Position numbers and translations under genes: made by a program
Source of the DNA: Mesonia maritima
GTDB lineage: Bacteria; Bacteroidota; Bacteroidia; Flavobacteriales; Flavobacteriaceae
Length of the DNA: 64,000 nt
Direction: 5' to 3'
Assembly: GCF_042433895.1 (NCBI RefSeq)
Contig: NZ_JBHLUA010000012.1
Span: forward strand, 868,001-932,000
The notes under the pieces: model-generated
What the model saw: only the letters and a program-made list of their open reading frames with translations
The model's database searches: none
Told to the model about the DNA's origin: nothing
Part shown: one piece after another, positions 53,718-64,000 of the stretch
How positions within the stretch are numbered: position 1 is the stretch's first letter
How the letters are laid out: the number at the start of each line of letters is the position of its first letter

Positions 53718-54476
53718 ATGATTTTATTTTTTAGATTTTTAATAGAAAAAGATTCAAAGGTTTATAAAATGGCTTTAACCTTTGCTTTTATGCTTAATAT
53801 GCAGGGAGTGACAGCTCAGGGGAATTTGCCGAAAGTCACACAGCTATTGGAAAAGTCACAATCTTTTTATGAAAATCATCCGGTTTTTAAAGCTATGTTG
53901 CAATATAAGCTTTATCGCAGTCCCGAAGACCCCGTTGAAATAGAGCGTTATAAAGGGGTGTTAATTAAAGGATATCAGAATATGTACCTGAAAATACACA
54001 ATACAGAGTTCATTACTTCTAGTAAATATTATTTAAAAGTCAACCATGAAGAAAAAGCCATGGAGTACTTGCCCCTTTCAAATGCAGGATTGGAAAATAA
54101 TCCACTAGATATGAAAAGCTATTTAAAGTTTTTTGCAGACCGTGAAATATCAGACGAAGGAACAGTATGGGCCTGTAAACTGATAGCTCCAAAATACACA
54201 CAACTTCCTTATGCTTCGGTAACTTTTTATTTTGATAAAGGATCATATGAGGTTGAAAAACAGGTTGTGGAATTAGTAGCTCCCGGAAATATAAGGGATG
54301 AACAAGGAAAACTAACATCAGAACGAAAATTTCTTGAAATAGCCATAAAGGAATTTACAAGTGAGAAAAAGAAAATAGATAACCATCCACAGATAAGTAC
54401 TTATATAAGCATTCGAAAAGAAAATATTGAGCCGGTAGAAACATATAAGACCTATGAGTTTTACAATAAAAGTTGA
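53718..54476 (+). CDS. Exported protein of unknown function
   Basis: A 252-residue protein that starts 4 bp after the preceding stop. Its N-terminus is signal-like (MALTFAFMLNMQGVTAQ), whether translation starts at 53718 or at the ATG at 53769. The mature part (from GNLPKVTQLLEKSQSFYENH) is αβ and might have a LolA-like fold, but this is a weak impression. It lies between two Rhs-associated genes, so a role in their export or protection is possible. Confidence 0.65.
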   Translation: MILFFRFLIEKDSKVYKMALTFAFMLNMQGVTAQGNLPKVTQLLEKSQSFYENHPVFKAMLQYKLYRSPEDPVEIERYKGVLIKGYQNMYLKIHNTEFITSSKYYLKVNHEEKAMEYLPLSNAGLENNPLDMKSYLKFFADREISDEGTVWACKLIAPKYTQLPYASVTFYFDKGSYEVEKQVVELVAPGNIRDEQGKLTSERKFLEIAIKEFTSEKKKIDNHPQISTYISIRKENIEPVETYKTYEFYNKS

Positions 54477-54590
54477 TAGGAATTTGAAAAATAGAATGAC
54501 GTAGCTTAAAAAGTAAAATAACATGAAAGGGGTTACACCTAGTTTTATAATATATAACCAAACAAAATTGTTGAACTTAAATATATCAAC

Positions 54591-57500
54591 ATGATTCACT
54601 TTTCCAACCAATTTAAAAAAATAACTACTTTAAAATATAATTTAGTAGTATTGATAATTCTATGTCTTTTTGTCTTTTTTGAGGCAAAAGGGCAGAAGAA
54701 TGAGCTTTTTTTAGACAAGAATGAGTACAACGCTACGCAAATAGATGCGGTACATAGCGGTAATCAATTGTTGACAATCAATGATCCTGAAAATGCACAA
54801 TCAGGGCACGTAACCCTTGAAGGAAATTCGTATATAAAAATATGGGTAGATCATAACGAGCCTCCTCAGGATATTTGGTATACCTATACAGTTGAACTTT
54901 CAGTGGCTCCTTTATTGTTTAACGGTCAACCCACAACTTCTCCCCATACCAGAAAGTTAACTGTAGAATACAACCCTCATAGTTCAGGAGGGGAATTTAT
55001 TGATTTGGCATTATATGAAATCACCAATTATAGGGGAGCTCATGTGTACATTACTGATGTGTCTTATGAGAATATGGATTCTCAACAAACATATAGCGGA
55101 ACCCCTTTAAATATAATGATGGAAACGGGTATTCGGGTTAATCGTTTTTATGTACTTTCCCAAAATCCAGTTAGTGTATCGAGTTCATTTGTAGACGAGG
55201 AAATTAAACTGAATTGGGGGACAAGCCCTGGCGCATTGAGTTATGATGTGGAATGGACTTGGGTTGATAATTATAATAGTGATCCACAGTCAACTTCAGC
55301 ACGACCTGCAAACAGTATATCTTTAACGACCAACGAATTTAGACAGAACAGTACACGTATCAATACTAAAGAAACTGAATATAGGATACCAAATATTTAT
55401 GCGAATGGTTACTTAGTGTACCGGTTACGACCGGTTGGGGTACATTTGAGCAATACTTCAGTAAAAAGGTTTGGCCCATGGTCTTCCCAAGGATCAAATT
55501 CAAGTAAAGTCAGTCATTGGACCTATATTGCACTATCAAACACAGAACCCCGTAAGAACTGGCAATTTCAAGCAAGTTATGCAGAAGAGGGAAAACGAAA
55601 AGATGTGGTTAGTTATTTTGACGGAACACTTCGTAACCGGCAAACCGTGACGAAAATCAACAGTGATGATAATGCTATTGTAGGCGAAGTCGTTTACGAT
55701 AACCAAGGACGTCCGGCGGTAGAAATTCTCCCTGTTCCCGCTGGAGACAATGAAATTAGATATTACCCCAACTTTAATCAAAGTTCTGATGTGAATTCAA
55801 CTATTGGATATAGCCATTATGATTTTGACTGGGATCAAGAAGAAGAATGTGATCCTGACCTTGTGGGCTTAAGTACCGAAACCGGAACAGGAAAGTATTA
55901 TTCTCCGAATTATTCTACCGGGGATTATAATGATTTGACCCCTTCTGCTGTAGACCCGGGTAATGGGGAGCAAGCATTTCCTTTTTCCCAAATAGAATAT
56001 ACTCCGGATAATACGGGTCGTATTTCCCGGAAAAGTGGTGTGGGCTACCATCATCAATTGGGGTCAGGACATGAAATGAAATACTATTATGCCACACCGG
56101 AACAGGTAGAACTCGATCGCCTTTTTGGATATAGTGTTGGGCTTGCAGAACACTATAAAAAAAATGTGGTGGTTGATCCCAATGGGCAAGTAAGTGTTAG
56201 CTATATTGATCCTCATGGAAAAACCATAGCAACTGCCCTCGCTGGAGATAACCCAGAAATGCTTATAGGGCTTGAAGATGAGTCTAACAGTAATCTTCAT
56301 AAACGTTTTACGGTCAATTTGCTCAATAATGATCCTGGACAAAACTCCTCAACAAATTATCCATACAGTACGGGTAATTACGGGGCATTAACAGATGAAT
56401 GGCGTTATGAAGCTCAAAAAGTGTGCGTTGCTGACAATACACAGTATGAGTTTGATTATGACGTAACCTTGCCTGACCAAGCCTATGGAAATAACTGCCT
56501 TCCTTCTGGAGAAGGTTATCCATACGTATTTGATTTGGTTTTGAACATTACGGATCCTTGTGATTCTTCACTTGTACCCGGTGGTTCGGAGACCATAACT
56601 GTTGGGAATTACACTCCACCAGCCTCAGGGACACCTTTTAGCTTAATACCAACTTCCCCATCACATTTGTTTTCAAAAACGATAGGTGCAGAAACCGGAT
56701 TACCGTTATTTGATATTGGCAATTTTGGAATCACAAAAAAACTTGAAATTAATAAAGAAGCGCTAGATTACTTTGCTGACGATTATATTGAAAAAATCAC
56801 AGCAGAAGCCAGCTGCCTTATTGATTTGGATCTTGATATTGATGATTCAGGATGCTTTAATACTTGTGAAGAATGTTTGTATTCATTAGTTAATGGTAAC
56901 CCCAATACAGACCCATTGCCAACGGAAAGTGATTATATTCAACTGCATACAGGAGCAAATTATACAGGCTATCCCGAGTGGTCTGAACTGGATCAGACAG
57001 AACAGGAGTTGATTGAATCTGTATTGAAGAGTCAATGGAAGGAACTAAAAGCTATTTGTATGGCGCCGTGCAGTGTCGACGGGGTAAGTTTTGATGGTTC
57101 AGATAATTTTGAAACTACTTCTTGTACAAATGGGCTATCATTTATGTTGTCGGATATGCAGCCTAATGGACAGTATGGTGTTTCGTATGAAGTAGTCGAT
57201 GAAGATGGTAACCCGATAACAGTAACGGAAGTTGATGCAGCAGAGACTAACGTGTTTAATGAAAATAACTCTCTCTTTTACCATAACTCTAATATAGAAC
57301 CGAATTGGCGTAACCCTTCCCATTATCTATATGATACCCCGGGGAGTGGACATTATTATAACACAGATGGAAGTGTAGCAAAAGTGGAAGTTGAGTTGAT
57401 AGATATAACTAATGAAGAATATGATCCGCCCATCCAAAATGGAGCAACTGTTGAAGGGACTGAAGATAGTCAAATATGGCTTGTAGAGCCTCAATTTTTA

Positions 57501-60500
57501 GAAAATGTTGATGATTTTCTAAGCGTATGGGAAAACCATTGGGCTGAATCCTTGGTTATTTATCACCCGGAATATCATTATTATGAATATTCTAAAGAGC
57601 TATGTAGTTTAAGTAGTGTTTTAAATTATACTGATCCTGATAGCGGTAATTCTGTAAGTGCAACGATGAATACTGATGGATATGATCTGTTTTTACAAGA
57701 TATTACCTATCAGGAGGCTAAAGATATCGGCTTTTTCAATTCAACTGTTAGTATCCTGCATGAAGATCCTTATTTTTATCCCAATAACAATCATCCTGAT
57801 GATCCTACAGGGGCGAATGGCAATAGCGGTTGGAAATATTGTATTATGCGTGAAGCTTTAGCGGCAGGTTCACCTTCTTGCGGTTATTCGGGCAGTGGTG
57901 CAGGAAATGGGTATGATGGTTCTGATAAAACGATTGGGCAATTAGGCTATATCAGTGTAGCTTGTAATAGTATAGATTTCAACTGTACCCCTCCCTCTGC
58001 AGGTCAAGTGTTCAATAACATTGATCAGTTAACCGAAGAGCAACAGGAGGCTTTTTGGAGGTTTTATGTGAGCAATTACTTGTCCTTAAAACAAAAAGTA
58101 CAATACATTATGCTTAACATTTATGCGATGGAGCAAGGAGGGTATAATGAATGTATTGAGGTTGAAACCTCTCCCGAGGAACTTACTGATGTCATTCAAC
58201 CATATGAAGCTAAAGGAGCCATAGATAATTACATAAATTCTATTAATCCTACGACAGAGCTTTGTGATTATGCTAATGCTGATATATATAACGAAAAGAA
58301 AAAACGATATATTCCCATAGATTTTCTATATAATTCGGAGGATGATAATGAAACCATAGCAGATGATTTAGAAAGTCAGGTGGATTATACACATTATACC
58401 AGTACCGGGCAATGTCCAATGGCTAGGGATATGGAACTCTTTTTAAATGGGCTAGCCACGATTCCTCCGACATCAGGAAATTCCTTCTATAATTTTGTCA
58501 ATACCAATTTTGCCTTTACCGGATATTATTTTAGCCCGGACTTATTTGAAGACTTTGGGGGAGTATTTCCTAACTCTGGTCCTCTCCAGGTAAATACAAA
58601 TGCATCAGGACAATTATTATCAATAGGTTTTCAAAACCCTAGTTTAAATGATGTGGTGGAATTAATATTATCGGGACCTTATACTTGGAACGATTACGGA
58701 AATAGTAATGGTTGGATTATCGACCAAATGCGGGAAGTATATTACATACCCGGTTCTTATGATAATGTTGCCCTGACCTATGATTTCATGGTCAAGGCCC
58801 GTGTTCGGAATTTACAGTCAGGTGCTATACAGCCTGGTTTTTCCGAAATCGTTTTACAGGGAACCACCATCGCCCGGGTTGGGGAATGTGGACTTGCTTC
58901 CGGAGGACATACAGGTCCTGGAGAAATTATTGATGACTCTGATATACCCGGTGGAGAGGAAAATTGTGAGTACTTAAATACATTGTATTCTTGTGAAAGT
59001 GGTAATAATATTATTTTTGCAAATGATGCCAAAGGTATCTATAAGTTTGATGTATATATTGGATATGATGTGGGGAATACTATTGAATTATCGTACGACG
59101 GGGTTTTTCATCCAGATAGGTTTGAAGTTTTCTTTGATGAAGAAAAGAAAGATGACTCTTATTTTGTTAGCGATGACTGTAGCCTTCTTGATCAATTAGA
59201 TACTTATGGTTCGATTAATGTAAATGAATATGATTGGAACCCTCAAACCAGTAATTTTGAGCCTACCGGGCAATCGGTGAATTATAATGCAACTGGCTCA
59301 AATTATTTTGATCCCTATCCTATTCCGACCTCAGGTTGTAGCAATACAGGGACGTTATCCTTTGTGAAAAATAGTGATACGCCCTATATGACCGTACAGG
59401 TTACTGGATTTAACACTAAAAATTCTTGGCAGGTTACTATTCTAGAATGTGATTATGAGCCTTGTTTTAACTCCAGTTCAGCTTGTATTACACAGACTGT
59501 AGCTCCTATTTCCTGTACAGATAAATATCAGGACTATGTTAATGGAATTAGTAGTATAAATGACTATACAACTATTCCTGATCCGTTGGAAGAGAAGTAT
59601 TTTTGCAATATGAATTTTGCTTATATTACTGACGGTTATCTTTACTACTTAACTAAGTTTAATGTTCAGGATGTAACGGATGATTATTTTATAAGTATTG
59701 GGGAGTTTGGAGCAACAGGACTTAATTATGGGTATAACGATTACCCTACGGTCATCGATGAGTATGAATTATATGTAACTACTGAAGGGCAAATATCTTG
59801 GCCGGAGTTTGTGGAAATCTACCTGAATGAACAACTTAATATTTGTGTGCCAGCTCCTATGATTCCTCACTATGTAGAACCTCTTGAAGATGATTTAAAC
59901 AATTGTCAAGAGTTTGTATTTAACGTTACAGGTGCTTATGCGGAAGATGCTTATAGTGCGTACATTGATAAATTAAAAGAAGAATTTAAGCAAGATTACA
60001 TAGCATCGGCTATGTCTTCTGTTCAAGAAACTTTGGAGATGGCTTATGATGATAAGGAATATCAATATACTTTATACCATTACGATCAGGCAGGGAACCT
60101 TAATCAAACTGTTCCTCCCCAAGGAGTATCACGTTTTGAAAAAAGCCAATTAGATGGCGGAGTGCAAAACCAGATTATACAAGCAAGGAATAATAATACC
60201 ACTAGCTCAAATGCCTTACCTGATCATACGATGGAAACACAGTATCGTTATAATTCTCTTAATCAATTGGTGGAGCAAGTTACTCCTGATGGAGGTAGAG
60301 TGCGTTTTGCTTATGATGATTTGGGGCGAATAATAGCTTCTCAAAATGATAATCAGCGAAATTTTTGGATTAAATTACTATTTGCGGAAGAAAGCCCTGG
60401 GACATACACATTTCTTGATACTGAAAATAGTATTGTAAAAAATATTAATGGTTGGCACGGGGCTTATGGTAGTGATGTATTAGAAGGTAACGGTCGTCTT

Positions 60501-63500
60501 TCATTTGTTGCTGATGAGCGGATGGTTGAAAATTTTGAAGGTTATATAGGGATTTCATACGCTTCCAATAAAGTAATAAATCCGGAAAGGCCTTATCAAG
60601 ATATATCGTATGCCGTTTATTGTCGTGCCGAAGGTGGTGAAACATACTTAGAATTTTTGGACCATGGGGAAAGGACACATGAAGCGATACGATTTAGGGT
60701 AGGTGATACCATTGCTATAGAGCGTGCCAATGGTTATGTAAGTATGTACCTTAATGGAGGGAATCCTATTGTTGAACTTGAGGAAAGGAAATTTAATGAA
60801 CCTATAAGGATGGATTTTTCTCTATATAGAGCAGCAACTGTTCTTAAGAAGCCTGTTTTTCAAGCTTATGACCCTAATTTTACTGTATATAAAATCACGG
60901 AAGGTTTTAGCTATACGCGTTACGATAACTTAGGTCGTATTGTAGAGGCTGGTGAAATACGTCCTCCAAATAATCGTTATGATATCACAAATGATGGCCG
61001 TTTAGAGTATGTATCTACAGGAGAGCTTCTTAATGACTTTCAAGGGAGTTATACTCGAAAAGAAGTTACCAAGACTTATTATGACCGTCCTGCACCCAGC
61101 CCATGTTCCACCTTTATGTATCGACGAAATTGTATTTTTGAAAATTGTGATCGAAAAAACCTACGGAATAGGGTGTCAGGAATACTGTATTACGACCAAA
61201 TAACCCCTTTGCAATTTTTAACAACCACTTTTGATAATGCTATTTATTATTGTTATGACATCCATGGTAACGTAAAAGAAATGGTTAACTATTACCCGGA
61301 TTTAAAAGGAAACAATAATAGCACCCGCCATTTAAAACGTGTAAATTATGACTATGATTTAATCAGTGGAAATGTAAAACAGGTAATTTATCAAAAAGGC
61401 AAGAATGATCAGTTTATTCATCGGTATGATTATGATGCCGATAATCGTATTACCGGAGTAGAAACTTCATCTGATGGTGTAATTTGGGAAAAAGATGCTG
61501 ATTATAATTATTATGAGCATGGTCCCTTAGGACGTATGGTATTAGGTGAGAGGCAAGTTCAAGGGGTGGATTATGTTTACACACTTCAGGGTTGGCTAAA
61601 AACCGTTAACGGGGAATACCTAACGGATCCTATAAGTCATGATGTAGGTAATGATGGTGATAGTGGCGGTAACCAAATGGTAGCTCGGGATGCTTTTTCG
61701 TATTCACTTGGTTATTTTGATGGTGATTACAACGCCAGAAACTCAGGGATGATAAATAACGCCTTTGGGGCTTCTGATAATTTTCCGCAAAATCCCGCAG
61801 ACCTTTATAACGGGAATATCAAACAAATGGTTACAAGTTTGAGAGAAAGTGAAGATAACTTGTTAAATACACAATTTAACCATTATGAATACGATCAATT
61901 AAATCGTATTAAGAAAATGAATTCGATTGCTATCAAAAACTCATCAATAAGTTATGATAGTTACAATTCTTCTTATGATTATGATCGTAATGGAAATTTA
62001 CAGGATTTGGTTCGAAATGTATTTAACTCCCAAAATCCTTCGAGTAATCCTATAGAAATGGATGCGTTTTCATATCATTACAAAGAGGATAATAACCAAC
62101 TTACATTGGTAAACGATAATATAGGCGATGGTGCCTTTCCTAATGATATAGATGATCAAGAATCAGAAATAGGAGTTGGATATAATTCTGCCGATATACA
62201 GAGTCATAATTATATTTATGACCGTATCGGGCAGCTTACAACAGATCGTACAGAGAGACAACGAATTGAGTGGCGTGTGGATGGTAAAGTGAAACGAGTG
62301 TTAAAGTACGGTTCTATGAACTTTGATAATTTAGAAGAAATTATAGAATTTACTTATGATGGCCTGGGTAATCGGGTGTCTAAACGAACAATTAATCCTA
62401 CTGAAGAAATAGCCAAAGGAACAGTCTATGCTCGTGATGCACAAGGTAATGTACTGAGTATTTTGGAGACAGAATCAGAAAGAGATGAAAGTTCACGAAA
62501 TTACAGTCTTACCTCTTTGCATACAAGAGAACACCATATTTTTGGTAGTAGTCGTTTAGGTATAGAGCAAAAGCACATTAATGGAATAGGGAAGATACTG
62601 CCTGATATTATAATTCGTAGTGGAGACTTTAATGTGAAAGTTGGTAGTAACTTAAAAGGGGAATGGTTTACTGCTGCATTTGAAAGAGAGCCACAATTAA
62701 CCAATGCTAATTATATATTAGATTGTAATATTATACTAACAGAATCATTACAAGTAAATGATTCTATACAGATAGGAAATTTATTTTTCAGTAGTATATC
62801 TGAAAGAGAAGAGATTCAAGGAAATGAACTAGAACTATATATTAAAAATACTGGAAATGATTATCGTCCTTATGTAGTTACACGATCTGTTCAAAAAGAT
62901 AGAGAAACCATTGAGGTACATACTGAGTTTTTGCCTCATATTAGTGGTTTTTCTGAAACGGAGATGCTAACTAAAGGTATACGGTTTCACTTAGAGACAC
63001 TCTATACACCTGAAAATGAAGATATGATTATGGTAGTTAATGAACGGGAGTATTTACCAGAAGAAAGTCTTTCAATTACTAAAAAAATAACAGAAACAGG
63101 CAACCAAGCTATAGATCCCTATAAGCTATCTACTTTAGGAGATACCCATAGCACATTCGCAATAGAAGACTTGCACTATCGTCTTACTACTGAATATAAT
63201 ACCATCGAGGACCATTGGTCTTTAAGAGAAGGAGATGGATTTCCGCGTAGTGAGCGAGGTAACGTCATGGAATTTGTAGGAACTTTAGATCCTTGGATAG
63301 TTTCACCATTTCCATCTCGTTTAGGTAAAAGAATTTACCGTCGTAAGGCAGGTGATAAACGTTATGAGCTTACTAATCATCTTGGAAATGTATTAAGTGT
63401 TGTAAGTGATAAAAAAATACCTAAATTAGCATCATCAGGTTCTTTGAGATATTTTAACCCAGATGTTAAAGCCTATAATGATTACTATCCTTTCGGGATG

Positions 63501-63547
63501 CTCCTACCAGGACGCCATGCAAACACTCCGGACTACCGGTACGGCTT
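54591..63547 (+). CDS. Giant Rhs/YD-repeat exoprotein, part before the assembly gap
   Basis: About 2985 residues are readable before the gap. Signal peptide near residues 18-36 (VVLIILCLFVFFEAKGQ). A long β-rich, Asn/Asp-rich N-terminal region holds FN3-like (near 200-310) and Cys-containing domains. The DUF6443-type Rhs start (YHYDQAGNLNQTVPPQGVSR) is near 1826, followed by YD repeats (YRYNSLNQLVEQVTPDGGRV, FAYDDLGRIIAS; later YNYYEHGPLGRM, YEYDQLNRIKKM, FTYDGLGNRVSKR). The Rhs core begins near 2920 (YELTNHLGNVLSVVSDKK, DYYPFGMLLPGR, YRYG). Rhs shells encapsulate a C-terminal effector. No T9SS domain is visible. The stop in this frame at 63633 is a product of the gap length, not a gene end. 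Confidence 0.88.
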
Positions 63548-63619
63548 NNNNNNNNNNNNNNNNNNNNNNNNNNNNNNNNNNNNNNNNNNNNNNNNNNNNN
63601 NNNNNNNNNNNNNNNNNNN
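63548..63619. other. Assembly gap (72 N) inside the Rhs core
   Basis: Seventy-two N replace sequence between YRYG[F] and KGKGNSINYKYRMHDPR. The reading frames on both sides do not agree across 72 bases, so the N count is only an estimate. Flavobacterial Rhs cores normally have about ten residues (GQEKDDE-type motif) here. Confidence 0.95.
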
Positions 63620-64000
63620 AAGGGAAAGGGAATAGCATAAATTATAAGTACAGAATGCACGACCCAAGGGTCGGGAGGTTTTTTACTGTCGATCCGCTAG
63701 CTAGATCTTTTGTATGGAACTCACCTTATGCTTTTAGCGAAAATAGGACTTTAGATAAAATAGAGCTTGAAGGAGCTGAATCTTGGGATTATTTGGACAC
63801 TGAAAGTTATGATGAAAGTGCTACAACGTTACAAACAGCTGGGACAATAGCAAAGAATATTGGAATTAATACCTTAAATACTATCCCCTTTACTTTCAAT
63901 ATAATAGAAGTATTTGGACGAGGTGGTCCTGAAAAAGTATTTGAATATGTAGATAAGCAATTTGATCAAATGTCCTATGCTATTGCTGATGATATGATTG
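63620..64000 (+). CDS. Rhs core end and start of variable C-terminal domain (same gene, runs off window)
   Basis: After the gap the open frame has codons starting at 63622. It reads GKGNSINYKYRMHDPRVGRF, FTVDPLARSFVWNSPYAFSE and NRTLDKIELEGAE, which is the end of the Rhs repeat-associated core. From about 63776 the sequence (SWDYLDTESYDESATTLQTA ... GINTLNTIPFTFNIIEVFGR ...) is not core and should be the beginning of the variable effector domain. It is cut by the window end, so its activity and a possible immunity gene cannot be seen. I treat it as the continuation of the gene at 54591. Confidence 0.85.

Noticed and set aside
54591..63547. T9SS export of the giant Rhs protein
   Set aside because: No C-terminal sorting domain is visible, but the true C-terminus lies outside the window, so this is unproven rather than excluded.
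63633..63635. TAG as the end of the Rhs gene
   Set aside because: The frame before the 72-N gap is not the true frame after it; the adjacent frame continues the conserved Rhs core to the window end.
38406..63660. Many minus-strand ORFs of 60-144 codons under the giant exoprotein genes
   Set aside because: They lie wholly inside long sense genes with clear domains, and their sequences are Ser/Ile/His-rich as expected for antisense shadows.
1..64000. CRISPR array
   Set aside because: No regularly spaced direct repeats and no cas genes are seen; the short repeats found are inverted or single pairs.

Overview
The window is a low-GC chromosomal segment from a member of the Flavobacteriaceae (Bacteroidota). 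Support comes from Bacteroidota-type promoters (TTTG, 19-21 bp, TAnnTTTG), type IX secretion (T9SS) C-terminal sorting domains, lipoproteins with an acidic run after the lipobox cysteine, a flavobacterial intergenic repeat downstream of dnaE, and Bacteroidetes-style mobilization genes. The genus cannot be fixed from sequence reading alone.

Region 1 (1-5220) is ordinary core genome: the 3' part of dnaE (start outside the window), trxA, a DUF58 gene and tRNA-Asp(GTC), with clear terminators and one very good promoter.

Region 2 (about 5220-25480) is accessory DNA next to the tRNA-Asp gene. It holds small regulators, two GIY-YIG-like proteins, an unrecognised minus-strand operon (7217-9551), an excisionase-like HTH gene, a likely oriT with nested inverted repeats, mobC and mobA relaxosome genes, and a coiled-coil membrane protein. 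No integrase is visible, so this is mobilizable or formerly mobile DNA. Its main cargo is a tightly packed six-gene array: a Gabija-like pair (OLD/TOPRIM nuclease plus UvrD helicase) followed 12 bp later by a four-gene Wadjet-like SMC system (JetABCD). Behind it lie a frameshifted parDE toxin-antitoxin remnant and about 1.1 kb with no recognisable gene.

Region 3 (25486-36046) is a compact type II secretion / type IV pilus-like operon: four pseudopilin-like proteins (all with Ala rather than Gly before the predicted cleavage site), GspF, a short prepilin peptidase, GspE, a GspD secretin, GspL- and GspM-like inner-membrane proteins, a surface-type FN3 lipoprotein, and a GspC/PilP-like protein. 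An OmpH/Skp-like chaperone and a lipoprotein follow (36596-37759).

Region 4 (37765-64000) encodes giant exported proteins in the same direction: a 1837-residue Rhs-associated protein, a 1678-residue PKD/Ig-like protein and a 631-residue repeat protein (both with T9SS tails), smaller lipoproteins and secreted proteins, a 574-residue protein whose C-terminus looks like the missing tail of the 1837-residue protein, and an Rhs/YD-repeat protein of more than 3000 residues that runs past the window end. A 72-N assembly gap lies in the most conserved part of the Rhs core.

The strongest candidate for an under-described system is the pairing of a complete T2SS-like pseudopilus machine with a dedicated chaperone and a battery of giant Rhs/PKD exoproteins. 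The fused Gabija-Wadjet array is the second candidate.
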